DNA from: Hymenobacter siberiensis | GTDB lineage: Bacteria > Bacteroidota > Bacteroidia > Cytophagales > Hymenobacteraceae | DNA: 64,000 nt | Reading direction: 5' to 3' | Assembly: GCF_018967845.1 (NCBI RefSeq) | Contig: NZ_JAHLZZ010000001.1 | Location: 1,860,001-1,924,000 of the forward strand | The notes under the pieces: model-generated | Database searches by the model: none | What the model was told of the DNA's origin: nothing | What the model saw: the letters and a program-made list of their open reading frames with translations, nothing else | Program-made: the position numbers and the translations under genes | In this document: positions 23,558 to 31,698 of the stretch, piece after piece | Layout of the letters: each line of letters opens with the position of its first letter | Numbering within the stretch: the first letter of the stretch is position 1

Positions 23558-24472
23558 GAAGCTGTTTAGAAAGTCAAAGGACTCCCAAAAAAGCGCGAAA
23601 TTTGAGGTGTAACACTCCTTTTTTCGCATTTTAATGGAAGTCCTGTCCAAAGATATGATTCGCCAATGGATTCTGCCCGCGCTCACCTTCTCCGCCCATG
23701 GCCGCCCCTCGATCGTGGAGCCGGCCGAGTTGGTGGAAGCCATTCTCTACAAACTCAAAAGCGGCTGTCAATGGCGATTATTGCCTGTTAAACAGTTTTT
23801 TACGGGCGCATCGCTGACCTGGCAGGGCGTGTACGCCCGCTTTAATGCGTGGCGCAAGGACGGGTCCTGGCAAGGGGTATGGCTCCGCTTGTTGCGCGAA
23901 AACGGGGCCCATCTGGACTGTTCCAGCGTCCAACTCGACGGCAGCCACACGCCCGCCAAGAACGGCGGGGAGGCCGTCGGCTATCAGGGCCGCAAGAAAG
24001 CCCGTACCACCACAGCCCTCTTCTTGGCCGATAACCGGGGACAGCCGCTGGCCTGCGCCAGCCCGCAGGCGGGCAACCACCACGACACCCACCAGCTCAA
24101 CGCCTTGTTCGGGGAAATCTGCGCCTCGCTCGAAGCGGCCAATATTCCCGTCGCCGGGCTGTTTCTGAACGCCGACAAAGCCTTTGACACCCAAGGCTTT
24201 CGTCAGGAATGCGCCCGGCGCGACATCGAGGCCAACATTCCCCGCAACCGCCGCGCCGCCGACTGGCAGACCGACGACGACACCTTTTTCGATCCCGAAC
24301 TCTACCGCCGCCGCGTCGTGGTCGAACACGCCAACGCTTGGCTCGACGGCTTTAAAACGTTGCTCGTGCGCTACGAAACCAGCGTCGGCAATTGGCTGGC
24401 CTGGCACTGGCTCGCCTTTGTCGTCATCTTTTTGCGAAAAATCAACCAAAAGCCGACTTTCTAAACAGCTTC
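23558..24472 (+). mobile_element. IS5-family insertion sequence (915 bp)
   Basis: Perfect 18-bp terminal inverted repeats, GAAGCTGTTTAGAAAGTC at 23558-23575 and its inverse at 24455-24472. The three bases GGT flank both ends (23555-23557 and 24473-24475), consistent with a 3-bp target duplication as in some IS5 subgroups. One transposase gene fills the element. The element is different in sequence from the one at 15141. Confidence 0.92.
23634..24464 (+). CDS. IS5-family transposase
   Basis: A 276-residue DDE transposase in a single frame. The N-terminal part has the DUF4096-like segment (ILYKLKSGCQWRLLP, then GVYARFNAWRKDGSWQGVWL). Catalytic residues are visible as Asp in VQLDGSHTPAKNGGEAVG, Asp in FLNADKAFDT and Glu in RRRVVVEHANAWLDGFKT. 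The gene is intact and the terminal repeats are perfect, so the element may be active. Its stop lies inside the right terminal repeat. Confidence 0.94.
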   Translation: MEVLSKDMIRQWILPALTFSAHGRPSIVEPAELVEAILYKLKSGCQWRLLPVKQFFTGASLTWQGVYARFNAWRKDGSWQGVWLRLLRENGAHLDCSSVQLDGSHTPAKNGGEAVGYQGRKKARTTTALFLADNRGQPLACASPQAGNHHDTHQLNALFGEICASLEAANIPVAGLFLNADKAFDTQGFRQECARRDIEANIPRNRRAADWQTDDDTFFDPELYRRRVVVEHANAWLDGFKTLLVRYETSVGNWLAWHWLAFVVIFLRKINQKPTF

Positions 24473-24614
24473 GGTATGTGCAGGCACAATAATTTCCTTT
24501 CCGGTACATCGGACTCATTACTGGAGACCTCAGCTGGCTCGCGGGGCCATTAGAGAACTTTTCGGAGCCATCAGAACGGTTTTCGGAAACGTTGAATACA
24601 TCACCGGCAACATA

Positions 24615-24917
24615 TTATTCCAACAGCGAGCCCGCTGTCAACGGCCGTAACGACGGGTGCAGCGTGAGCATCAGAATTTCGGTCTGGCTCACGACCCGGT
24701 AATTCAGGCGGTATTTCTGATAGAATAGCTCACGCACATCCGGGCCTTCGGCTTCTGGCACCACGCGGCCCAGCAACGGCTGGCTTTCCAGTAAGGCAGC
24801 TTTGCCAAAAACAGCATCCGTCAGCCGCTCAGCCGAGCGGGGCGAAAAGGCGTGCAGGTAATCGCGGGCTTCGTGAATCTCCGTAATAATGCGCCGCGAC
24901 CATCTTATTTGGACCAT
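24615..24917 (-). CDS. RelE/ParE-family toxin
   Basis: A 100-residue protein starting MVQIRWSRRIITEIHEARDY with YLHAFSPRSAERLTDAVF, LLGRVVPEAEGPDVRELFY and KYRLNYRVV, the pattern of ParE/RelE toxins. From family knowledge these act either on gyrase (ParE) or on mRNA at the ribosome (RelE); the N-terminal helices look more like ParE. The start overlaps the end of the antitoxin gene by 13 bases, the usual translational coupling of toxin-antitoxin operons. Confidence 0.88.
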   Translation of the reverse strand: MVQIRWSRRIITEIHEARDYLHAFSPRSAERLTDAVFGKAALLESQPLLGRVVPEAEGPDVRELFYQKYRLNYRVVSQTEILMLTLHPSLRPLTAGSLLE

Positions 24918-25087
24918 TGCCGCAACAGCTCGCGCGCTTCCTGGGTCGAGTACGTTTCGCCCCGTTCACCTTGCTTTATTGCCTCCTCAATTTTCTCTAC
25001 CAGAATGAGCTTATCAACCAATTCATCGATGGAAAACTCGCGCGGCAAGTCTTTCAGGATAACGGAAATCTGTTCTTGGCTAATCAT
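24905..25087 (-). CDS. Antitoxin of the ParE-type module
   Basis: A 60-residue protein starting MISQEQISVILKDLPREFSI, mostly helical and charged (DELVDKLILVEKIEEAIKQG), ending STQEARELLRQWSK. This resembles the short antitoxins found before ParE toxins in Bacteroidota. It would bind and neutralise the toxin; the absence of a clear DNA-binding domain suggests little autoregulation, although the N-terminal part could be a small ribbon-helix-helix. First gene of the pair. Confidence 0.8.
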   Translation of the reverse strand: MISQEQISVILKDLPREFSIDELVDKLILVEKIEEAIKQGERGETYSTQEARELLRQWSK

Positions 25088-25164
25088 AACAAAAGAAATG
25101 ATGGCAGTAGCCTAAGATACAGGAAAAACGCTAGTGACGGTTCAATCCCAAGCTCGCCAGTGTG

Positions 25165-26097
25165 CTACTCCGTCCCGTACAATGCCCCTAGTGCCCCGCG
25201 CAGCTCCGGATACTCAAACGTGAAGCCCTGCGCCAGTACCTTTTTGGCGCTCACGTTCTGTGAGGCCAGCACGATTTCACTCATCTCGCCCATCGCCAGC
25301 TTCAGGCCGAAGGCTGGCACCTTGGGTAATATCAGCGGGCGGTGCAGCACATCGGCCAGCACTTCGGTGAAGGCCTGATTGGTGGCGGGGTAGGGGGCCA
25401 CCGCGTTGTAGGTGCCGTGCCAGGCCGGGTCTTCCAGCATGGCGATGAACAGGCGGCACAAGTCATCGAGGTGAATCCAGGACATGTACTGCCGGCCGCT
25501 GCCCAGCGCCGCGCCCGCGCCCAGCTTTACGGGCCGGGCAATCTGGGGCAGCGCCCCGCCGTCCGTGCTCAGCACCACGCCAATGCGCGGAATTACCGTG
25601 CGGATGCCCAGCGCCGCGATGGGTGCGGCCGCCAACTCCCATTGGTGCGATACATCGGCCAGAAAGTCATGGGTAGGCAGGGCAGGAGGCGTTTCCTCAG
25701 TCACCAGCTTATCGCCGGCATCGCCATAAATCCCCACCGCCGACGCTGAAATAACGGCCTGAACGTGGTGGCCGGGCTTGGCTAGCTCGCGGGCCAGCAA
25801 TGCCAGGCCACCCAGCCGGCTGGTCATAATCTCGCGCTTGCGCTCATCGGTCCACTTGCCGTCGGCCACGCTGGCTCCGGCTAGGCTCACGATGTAGTCG
25901 GCATACGGGATGGCTGCCTCGTCAATCGTGCCGGCATCCACGTCCCACCGGAAACTATGGTAGTGGTTGCTTTTGGCAGGCTCGCGGCTCAGCAGGGCCA
26001 CCTCAAAGCCGCTGTCAATCAGCATTTCGGCCAGGCGGGTACCAATCATGCCGGTGCCACCGGTAATAAGGACTTTACGAGGGGAGGTATCGGTCAT
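25165..26097 (-). CDS. TIGR01777-family NAD-dependent epimerase
   Basis: A 310-residue short-chain dehydrogenase-like protein. The N-terminal Rossmann motif is KVLITGGTGMIGTRLAEML (about 8-26). Later come IVSLAGASVADGKWTDERK and SASAVGIYGDAGD with the Tyr of the active site, and the C-terminal DUF1731-like part with NVSAKKVLAQGFTFEYPELR, as in TIGR01777/YfcH proteins (SulA-like epimerases). The substrate is unknown. It follows folE after a 94-base gap on the same strand. Confidence 0.92.
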   Translation of the reverse strand: MTDTSPRKVLITGGTGMIGTRLAEMLIDSGFEVALLSREPAKSNHYHSFRWDVDAGTIDEAAIPYADYIVSLAGASVADGKWTDERKREIMTSRLGGLALLARELAKPGHHVQAVISASAVGIYGDAGDKLVTEETPPALPTHDFLADVSHQWELAAAPIAALGIRTVIPRIGVVLSTDGGALPQIARPVKLGAGAALGSGRQYMSWIHLDDLCRLFIAMLEDPAWHGTYNAVAPYPATNQAFTEVLADVLHRPLILPKVPAFGLKLAMGEMSEIVLASQNVSAKKVLAQGFTFEYPELRGALGALYGTE

Positions 26098-26191
26098 GGT
26101 GGCGTTATCGGTTATGGAACATCAATTGCCCGCTTACTGGAGTGTCCTTGCCGGCCGACAACAGACACCGAATTAACTGCTAATTCCGGTA

Positions 26192-26851
26192 TTATTTCCC
26201 AATCTGCCGCAGAAACTCCCGTCGCAGCGCCTCATCCTCCGCAAAACGGCCGCCGTACTCGCTGGTCAGCGTCGAGCTGCTGGTATCGTTCACGCCCCGG
26301 CTCATCACGCAGAGGTGGTCGGCTTCGATGAGCACGGCCACATCGTCGGTGCCCAGGCTCTGTTTTAGCTCCTCGGCAATCTGGCGCGTCAGGCGCTCCT
26401 GCACCTGCGGGCGGCGGGCATAGTACTGCACTACCCGGTTCAGCTTGCTCAGGCCCACTACGTTGACCCCCGGCAGATACGCCACGTGCGCCTTGCCAAT
26501 AATGGGTACGAAATGGTGCTCACAGCACGAAAACAGCGTGATATCGCGCTCCACCAGCAGCTGGTGGTACTCGTAGCGGTTGTCGAACATGCGCACATCG
26601 GGCCGGTTCTTGGGGTCGAGGCCCTTGAACCATTCCTGCACGTACATCTTCGCCACGCGGCGCGGCGTGCCGGCTAGGCTGTCGTCGGTCAGGTCGAGGC
26701 CCAGCTCGCGCATGATAGCCTCAAAATGGCCGCTGATGGCCGTAATCTTGTCCTCATCAGAGCGCGCGAAAGCATCATCGCGCAGCGGCGTACGCAAGCC
26801 TATGGGCAAGTGCGCGTCGGAGGCCGGAAGTGGGCCGGAAGGGTTATCCAT
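26192..26851 (-). CDS. folE: GTP cyclohydrolase I
   Basis: A 219-residue enzyme converting GTP to 7,8-dihydroneopterin triphosphate, the first step of folate and pterin synthesis. Motifs: [20 protein letters not shown], the zinc-site segment [20 protein letters not shown] with Cys and His ligands, VVGLSKLNR, and HLCVMSRGV with the other Cys. The first 20 residues are variable. Its start overlaps the end of the upstream PTPS/QueD gene by eight bases, so they are translationally coupled. Confidence 0.96.
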   Translation of the reverse strand: MDNPSGPLPASDAHLPIGLRTPLRDDAFARSDEDKITAISGHFEAIMRELGLDLTDDSLAGTPRRVAKMYVQEWFKGLDPKNRPDVRMFDNRYEYHQLLVERDITLFSCCEHHFVPIIGKAHVAYLPGVNVVGLSKLNRVVQYYARRPQVQERLTRQIAEELKQSLGTDDVAVLIEADHLCVMSRGVNDTSSSTLTSEYGGRFAEDEALRREFLRQIGK

Positions 26852-27251
26852 GATATTCTACAAAGTTACGGTCTGTCTCGTAGAGCGTGACCGAAAGGGC
26901 CAGCGCCGCGTCCAGATGCGGGCGTAGGCGCTGCCAAATGACCACGACGATGTTCTCGGCCGTGGGGTTTAGATTCCGGAACTCTTCCGTATCCAGGTTG
27001 AGGTTGCGGTGGTCGTAGCGGTCGAGGACTTCGTGTTTAATGAGGTCGCTCAGCCGTTTCAGGTCGTAAACGTAGCCAGTTTCCGGGTCTATCTCACCGG
27101 TCAGGCGCACGGTCAGGTTGTAATTGTGGCCATGAAAATTTGGGTTATTGCACTTGCCAAATACCCGCTGGTTGCGGGCGTCGTCCCAGGCAGGATTGTG
27201 CAGGCGGTGGGCAGCATTGAAATGCTCGGTGCGGCAAACAGTTATTAGCAT
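26844..27251 (-). CDS. 6-pyruvoyl-tetrahydropterin synthase / QueD-like protein
   Basis: A 135-residue protein starting [20 protein letters not shown]. Zinc ligands are His in NAAHRL and in FHGHNY; the catalytic Cys is in [14 protein letters not shown] and the catalytic His/Asp/Glu in YDHRNLN and [13 protein letters not shown]. The family makes either 6-pyruvoyl-tetrahydropterin or 6-carboxy-tetrahydropterin (queuosine pathway); coupling to folE fits both because folE supplies the substrate. Length is normal for the family. No other queuosine gene is in the window. Confidence 0.9.
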   Translation of the reverse strand: MLITVCRTEHFNAAHRLHNPAWDDARNQRVFGKCNNPNFHGHNYNLTVRLTGEIDPETGYVYDLKRLSDLIKHEVLDRYDHRNLNLDTEEFRNLNPTAENIVVVIWQRLRPHLDAALALSVTLYETDRNFVEYHG

Positions 27252-27526
27252 AGGCGGCTACAACCTCCGATTCCGATACTTTGTTGCGTCAGGGTGCCCC
27301 TTACTAGTAGTATTCTGAGGTCGTGGGGAAGCAATAATAAATTTTTGTAGAATTTAATATGGCCCTGATATGAATAAATCAACAAAAATGGCATAATCCT
27401 GAAAAAAGCAAGGTCTATCAGAAGTTGCATAGAATAAAGGTCCTAAATTTGAAAACCGGACAACGGTACCGCTAGCAACGGCTTTCTGACCGACCATCTT
27501 TAATGCTTTCATAAGTTTTTATTCCC

Positions 27527-28234
27527 ATGAAACGAAGCGTACTCATTCTAATCCTTATATGCCTGGCTACACTGGGCAGCTATGCCCAGAAATCCCCTGT
27601 GGATGAAGCAGATAAATCGATTAACAGCATTCCGCGCAAAGGTCAGCAGGTGAGCATGCAGCTCGATAACCGCCGCGTTGAAACCGACTGGATCAAGCAG
27701 TTAGGGGATAAATTCGGTAGCAAGCTGAAGAATAATAAAGGCGTGCTCACGATGGATGGCGTGGTTATTGAAGAAATTGTACCCAACCCGATTCGCGTTA
27801 TCAGCAAGGTCGACGCTACCCCCACCGGTACCACCGTATGGTGGAGCATCGACCTGGGCAATGCTTACCTCGGCAAGGAGTCGACGCCCGTGCAGTGGAA
27901 GTCGGCCGAGAAATACCTGAAAGATTTCGCCCGCATGATGTACCGCGAAGACCTGGTTTCGCAGATTTCGGAAGCTGAGCGTGCACTCGTGGCCTCGCAG
28001 AACAACCACATGGCTGTCATCGAGAAGGCGAACACCATCAAGAAGGACATCGATAAGAACAAGGCGCGCAAAGTTGAAATCCAGCAGATGCTGGCTGCTA
28101 ACGCTGCTGAGCTCCAGCAATTCAATAACCTTATCGACACCAACCTGAAAGAGCAGGAAGCTGCCCGGGGCGATATTGTGAACATGCGCGTGGCTCTGGA
28201 AGCCGTGAAAGACCGCCTGAACAAAATCGAGTAG
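27527..28234 (+). CDS. Secreted protein with coiled coil, unknown function
   Basis: A 235-residue protein with signal peptide MKRSVLILILICLATLGSYA and cleavage near AYAQ/SYAQ (residue 21). A globular domain (about 25-135) has QQVSMQLDNRRVETDWIKQL and PTGTTVWWSIDLGNAYLG, followed by a coiled coil (about 145-235) with EAERALVASQNNHMAVIEKA and EIQQMLAANAAELQQFNNLI. Similar proteins occur widely in Bacteroidota without known function. Likely periplasmic. A terminator follows at 28272. Confidence 0.75.
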   Translation: MKRSVLILILICLATLGSYAQKSPVDEADKSINSIPRKGQQVSMQLDNRRVETDWIKQLGDKFGSKLKNNKGVLTMDGVVIEEIVPNPIRVISKVDATPTGTTVWWSIDLGNAYLGKESTPVQWKSAEKYLKDFARMMYREDLVSQISEAERALVASQNNHMAVIEKANTIKKDIDKNKARKVEIQQMLAANAAELQQFNNLIDTNLKEQEAARGDIVNMRVALEAVKDRLNKIE

Positions 28235-28271
28235 TGTCCGCCGGCCCCGGCCGTCAAATGCTTGCCAGAAC

Positions 28272-28304
28272 AAAAAGCTCCACCCGCACCGGTGGAGCTT
28301 TTTG
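28272..28304 (+). terminator. Bidirectional intrinsic terminator
   Basis: AAAAAGCTCCACC, loop, GGTGGAGCTTTTT. A 9-bp perfect stem with A-run and T-run, about 40 bases after the coiled-coil gene stop. Confidence 0.85.
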
Positions 28305-28395
28305 TTTGCCCTGCGCCCAACCCTGCCGGCTCAACTACGTTGGCAATAAGGGCAGTACTTGCTGCCCTATTAATCCAACCCAAGACACCCCACCC

Positions 28396-28806
28396 ATGGA
28401 AAAGACCGAAGTTCAACACCAGGTTCATCTCGATAGCACCATCGAACTGCTCGGCGGCAGCCTTACCGAAGCGCTGGCCCGCGCAGGCCTCGACAATACC
28501 CTGCAGCAATGGATTGCCGACGTGAAGGCCCTCGACAACCCCGAACTACATCAGGTAGTGGTTGATTTGCAGGGCCTGAAAGCCCATTTTGGCGGCACCA
28601 GCAACCCCGACATGCAGCTCGTGCGCAAGCTCCTGCATCGGATGGGTACCAACACTGACCGCGCTGCCGTTTTTGCCGATGGCAACACGCAGCCCCGTGT
28701 AAAAGCGCTGAGCGAGGCCTTGCTGGCCGCAGCCAAGCAGCTGGGCCACGATGAGGAGAATACTCCTGCGGAGGATTTGAAGGCCGACTCGGCATCGAAT
28801 AGCTAG
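28396..28806 (+). CDS. Hypothetical protein
   Basis: A 136-residue soluble protein from ATG 28396 (MEKTEVQHQVHLDSTIELLG). It is mainly helical and acidic, with LARAGLDNTLQQWIADVKAL, LVRKLLHRMGTNTDRAAV and a disordered C-terminus (EENTPAEDLKADSASNS). No family recognised. It lies between two terminators and so is probably its own transcription unit. Confidence 0.7.
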   Translation: MEKTEVQHQVHLDSTIELLGGSLTEALARAGLDNTLQQWIADVKALDNPELHQVVVDLQGLKAHFGGTSNPDMQLVRKLLHRMGTNTDRAAVFADGNTQPRVKALSEALLAAAKQLGHDEENTPAEDLKADSASNS

Positions 28807-28847
28807 AGCTGCAATCTACCGGTGACATAGCCGGCCGTATTACACGC

Positions 28848-28884
28848 AAAAAAACCGACTCTCTTTTGGGGAGTCGGTTTTTTT
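28848..28884. terminator. Bidirectional terminator between convergent genes
   Basis: AAAAAACCGACTC, short loop, GAGTCGGTTTTTTT. It can serve both the hypothetical gene on the plus strand and rplS on the minus strand. Confidence 0.88.
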
Positions 28885-28913
28885 GTGGGGCAGCCTTGCG
28901 GCTGCGGCAATAC

Positions 28914-29297
28914 TTAAGCTACGGCCGCCTTGGCTACCGGGTTCAAGCGACGCTCTTTGATACGAGCCTGCTTGCCCGAGAGGCCACGCAGGTAGAACAG
29001 ACGGGCGCGACGTACTTTACCGCGACGGATAACCTCGATTTTCTCGATGTTAGGCGACAGCAGGGGGAAGATACGCTCGGTACCGATTTGGTTCGAAATC
29101 TTGCGAACGGTGAAGGTTTCACCGTTGGAGCTGGGGTTACGACGCTGAAGAACAACGCCCTGGAACTGCTGAATGCGTTCCTTGGCACCTTCGCGGATTT
29201 TTACGTGCACGTTCACGGTGTCGCCGGCGGCGAACAGAGGGAAGCTGGCGCGGCGCTCCTGCGATTCGGCCTGGATAAAGTCAAGTAGTACGCTCAT
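28914..29297 (-). CDS. rplS: 50S ribosomal protein L19
   Basis: A 127-residue protein with [40 protein letters not shown] and [21 protein letters not shown], the conserved L19 core at the 30S-50S interface, and a short basic C-terminal extension. Last gene of the rpsP-rimM-trmD-rplS order, which is the classical arrangement; the 169-base gap after trmD suggests it may also have its own promoter. Confidence 0.98.
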   Translation of the reverse strand: MSVLLDFIQAESQERRASFPLFAAGDTVNVHVKIREGAKERIQQFQGVVLQRRNPSSNGETFTVRKISNQIGTERIFPLLSPNIEKIEVIRRGKVRRARLFYLRGLSGKQARIKERRLNPVAKAAVA

Positions 29298-29404
29298 GGC
29301 TGAGAAAATTGCGAAAGACGGCGCCGCCGTCGGGAATTAGTATTTTATCGAAACGGAGCGCAAAGATAGCGCTTTCCCGTGGGTTTAGCAAGTGATTTGT
29401 AGAA

Positions 29405-29464
29405 CATGCGTTAGCTTGTTCCCTGATTTGCTGTCAATTCAACGACTGCGCAAGCTAAAGCATG
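29405..29464. repeat. Imperfect hairpin between trmD and rplS
   Basis: CATGCGTTAGCTTG at 29405-29418 and its near inverse CAAGCTAAAGCATG at 29451-29464, just before the trmD stop codon on the minus strand. Possibly a processing or termination site. Confidence 0.5.
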
Positions 29465-29466
29465 CG

Positions 29467-30141
29467 CTACGAGAGCAAATCGGGGCGGCGGGCCTGCGTG
29501 CGGGCCAGGGCCTGGTCGTGCCGCCACTCTTCGATTTTGGGGGTGTTGCCCGAAAGCAGGATTTCCGGTACGGCCTGCCCACGCCACTCGGCGGGCCGGG
29601 TGTAGATGGGCGGAGCCAGCAAATCGTCCTGAAAAGAATCGGACAAAGCCGATTCTTCGTTGCCCAGCACGCCCGGCAGCAGCCGCACCACGGCATCGAC
29701 CAGAATGGCCGCGCCGAGCTCACCGCCGCTCAGCACATAGTCGCCCACGCTGATTTCGTGGGTGATGTAGGTTTGGCGGATGCGCTCATCAATGCCCTTG
29801 TAATGGCCGCAGAGCATGATGATATTCTGCATCAGCGAGAGGCGGTTGGCCAGCGGCTGGCGCAGGGTTTCGCCATCAGGCGTGAGGTAGATGATGGCGT
29901 CGTAGGTACGGTCGGCCATCAGCTCGTCTATCCACGCCGCAATGGGCTCCACGCGCAGCACCATACCCGCGCCGCCCCCAAACACGAAGTCATCAATTTG
30001 ACCGTGCTTGTTGATGGCTTTGTCGCGCAGCTGGTGGACGTGGATTTCGGCCAGACCCTTGTCCTGCGCCCGCTTCACGATGGAATGGGCGAAGGGGCTG
30101 ACGAGCAGCTCCGGCAGGCAGGTAAGGATGTCGATTCTCAT
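29467..30141 (-). CDS. trmD: tRNA (guanine(37)-N1)-methyltransferase
   Basis: A 224-residue SPOUT methyltransferase starting [20 protein letters not shown]. Conserved parts: [36 protein letters not shown], the SAM-binding knot [14 protein letters not shown] and [20 protein letters not shown], with the catalytic Asp. It methylates G37 of tRNAs with G36, preventing frameshifting. Standard length for Bacteroidota. Follows rimM after an AGCT-type repeat. Confidence 0.98.
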   Translation of the reverse strand: MRIDILTCLPELLVSPFAHSIVKRAQDKGLAEIHVHQLRDKAINKHGQIDDFVFGGGAGMVLRVEPIAAWIDELMADRTYDAIIYLTPDGETLRQPLANRLSLMQNIIMLCGHYKGIDERIRQTYITHEISVGDYVLSGGELGAAILVDAVVRLLPGVLGNEESALSDSFQDDLLAPPIYTRPAEWRGQAVPEILLSGNTPKIEEWRHDQALARTQARRPDLLS

Positions 30142-30147
30142 TTTTTT

Positions 30148-30238
30148 AGCTGTTAGCCAATAGCTTTTAGCTGTTAGCTCATCTCTCTGTTTTGTGAAAT
30201 TTGAGAGTTAAAAGCTAATGGCTGACAGCTAAAAGCTG
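30148..30238. repeat. AGCT-rich inverted repeat, copy 1
   Basis: The left arm, about 30148-30179, consists of variants of AGCTGTTAGCC and TAGCTTTTAGCT; the right arm, about 30209-30238, has the inverse (AAAAGCTAATGGCTGACAGC). Copies with the same words occur at 49673 and 62131. Confidence 0.7.
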
Positions 30239-30241
30239 TTT

Positions 30242-30808
30242 CTACTCGGCTTCGTCCTGCTGGCGGGTACTGGGCTTGAGGTACACGTCGAGCAGGCCGT
30301 CGGGCAGGTTCACGTAAATCTCTTTTTTGGCGTGGTCGGCGTGGCTAATCAGCTCATCCACTACCGGAATTAGCACTTCCTGGCCCTGGTAGCTCATGGC
30401 CAGCATGTCCTGCTGGGGTAGCTCGTAGAAGTTCTCTACGGTGCCCAGCGGGCCCATATTTTCATCTACCACGGTGAAGCCGATAACGTCGTGGAAGTAG
30501 AACTGGTCTTCTTCGAGCTCGGGCAGGGCAGCCAGGGGCAGGTGTAGCTGCGAGCCGCGCAGGGGCTCGGCTTCCTCAATGCGGTCGATGCCGCGCAGCT
30601 TCAGCAGCACTTTGTTGCCGGATTGGGGCTGCACCTTTTCGATGTGGTGCTCCACCAGCTTGGTGGGCGCGCCGGCCAAGGTCAGGTACACCGTTTTGAG
30701 CTTGGTGTAAGCAGCTACATCATCCACGTCGAAGTGGGCCACTATTTGGCCGCGCAGGCCGTGGGTTTTGATGAGGTAGCCGAGCTGATAGGTTTCGTCG
30801 AGCGTCAT
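30242..30808 (-). CDS. rimM: 16S rRNA processing protein RimM
   Basis: A 188-residue protein. N-terminal RimM barrel with YQLGYLIKTHGLRGQIVAHF and LKLRGIDRIEEAEPLRGSQL, then a PRC barrel with FYFHDVIGFTVVDENMGPLG and VLIPVVDELISHADHAKKEI. It binds S19 and assists 30S maturation. Lies between rpsP and trmD as usual. Confidence 0.97.
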   Translation of the reverse strand: MTLDETYQLGYLIKTHGLRGQIVAHFDVDDVAAYTKLKTVYLTLAGAPTKLVEHHIEKVQPQSGNKVLLKLRGIDRIEEAEPLRGSQLHLPLAALPELEEDQFYFHDVIGFTVVDENMGPLGTVENFYELPQQDMLAMSYQGQEVLIPVVDELISHADHAKKEIYVNLPDGLLDVYLKPSTRQQDEAE

Positions 30809-30827
30809 AATAGGGGAGGGGATAACG

Positions 30828-30880
30828 AAAAAGCGTCTGGGGGTTGCCAGCCGGTCCGGCTCACAACTCCCAAACGCTTT
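30828..30880 (-). terminator. Terminator-like hairpin between rpsP and rimM
   Basis: Arms AAAGCGTCTGGGGGTTG and CAACTCCCAAACGCTTT. Read on the minus strand it ends in five T residues, about 20 bases before the rimM start, so it may partly stop transcription after rpsP and set the ratio of S16 to the downstream enzymes. Confidence 0.5.
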
Positions 30881-30902
30881 CGGTTTTCAGAAACCGTACA
30901 AC

Positions 30903-31448
30903 CTACTCGGCAGCAGCTTCGGTAGCCTCTTCGGCCGGAGCCTCGGTAGCTTCTTCGGCAGCAGGAGCGGGCGCGTTGGCGGCCAGCAGGGCAGCAGCCT
31001 TCTGGCGCTGCACCTCGGCGCGGTTGTCCTTCACCTTGGTTTCGGCGTCGAAAGCAGCTTTCTTGGCGGTAGCCTTGGCATCATCGAGGCCAGTGCGCTT
31101 GCCTTCGATTTTAGCATCTTTCTCGTCTTTCCAGGCGCTGAAACGCTGGTCAGCAACTTCCTGGGTGATGGCACCCTTGTCGACACCCAGCTGCAGGTGA
31201 CGACGGTAGAGCACGCCGCGGTAGCTGAGCATGGCCCGAACGGTGTCGGTCGGCTGAGCACCAGTCATCATCCAGTAGAACGCACGGTCGGCGTCGTAGT
31301 TGATGGTGGCGGGGTTGGTTTGGGGGTTGTAGGTACCGATTTTCTCGATGAAACGGCCATCGCGGGGAGCGCGGGCGTCAGCTACTACGATGTCGTAAGT
31401 CGCGGCCTTTTTGCGGCCACGGCGGGCGAGGCGGATTTTAACTGCCAT
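30903..31448 (-). CDS. rpsP: 30S ribosomal protein S16 with long C-terminal extension
   Basis: A 181-residue protein starting [20 protein letters not shown], with the S16 core to about residue 85 ([39 protein letters not shown]). The remaining 95 residues are Lys/Ala-rich and then Ala/Glu/Pro-rich ([17 protein letters not shown]), probably helical and disordered. Extensions of this type are common in Bacteroidota S16; E. coli S16 has 82 residues. The ATG at 31448 matches the family; the upstream part of the frame contains the promoter. Confidence 0.97.
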   Translation of the reverse strand: MAVKIRLARRGRKKAATYDIVVADARAPRDGRFIEKIGTYNPQTNPATINYDADRAFYWMMTGAQPTDTVRAMLSYRGVLYRRHLQLGVDKGAITQEVADQRFSAWKDEKDAKIEGKRTGLDDAKATAKKAAFDAETKVKDNRAEVQRQKAAALLAANAPAPAAEEATEAPAEEATEAAAE

Positions 31449-31511
31449 AAACCGGTGGGGTTGTGTGACGGAGCTCGTCCGTCGGGTTAGGGTTTCCCGA
31501 AATTGGGAGTG

Positions 31512-31519
31512 CAAAGGTA
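31512..31519 (-). promoter_or_regulatory. -7 element of the rpsP operon
   Basis: On the minus strand the bases read TACCTTTG, an exact TAnnTTTG match, about 64 bases before the rpsP start. Confidence 0.6.
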
Positions 31520-31553
31520 GCGTTTGTTCAGGGTATTAGCTAGGCTTGGGCAT

Positions 31554-31583
31554 AAAAAAGCCCTGGCGCGGAGCCAGGGCTTT
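31554..31583 (-). terminator. Terminator of the desaturase gene
   Basis: GCCCTGGC, loop GCGGA, GCCAGGGC; on the minus strand it is followed by six T residues. It lies between the desaturase stop and the rpsP promoter. Confidence 0.85.
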
Positions 31584-31585
31584 AC

Positions 31586-31697
31586 AACGTCATTCCGAGC
31601 GCAGCCGAGGAATCTCGCGTATGGCAGCAATCCTCTTTTGTGATTGAATTACTTATTGCACGCGAGATTCCTCGACTGCGCTCGGAATGACGTTATA
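31586..31697. repeat. Long inverted repeat (GTCATTCCGAGCGCAG type)
   Basis: The left arm, AACGTCATTCCGAGCGCAGC then GAGGAATCTCGCGT, and the right arm, ACGCGAGATTCCTCG then CTGCGCTCGGAATGACGTT, are nearly perfect inverses of about 35 bp. Related elements lie at 33601, 47490, 58251, 59651 and, with the GTCATCCTGAG word, at 32631 and 61043. Confidence 0.75.
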
Positions 31698-31698
31698 A

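Noticed and set aside
23546..23743. Extended frame of the hypothetical gene into the IS element
   Set aside because: The extra residues are the antisense of the IS left part and cannot be part of the original protein.
25139..25165. T-loop-like sequence GGTTCAATCCC, possible tRNA
   Set aside because: No matching acceptor stem, D-arm or anticodon arm can be folded upstream; it lies between the antitoxin promoter and the epimerase stop.
27252..27310. Possible preQ1 riboswitch before the QueD-like gene
   Set aside because: The leader lacks the short stem-loop followed by an A-rich tail that defines preQ1-I; no other known riboswitch pattern found.
30148..30238. Possible CRISPR-like repeat array
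   Set aside because: Repeat words vary, are in both orientations and have no regular spacers; no cas gene is in the window.
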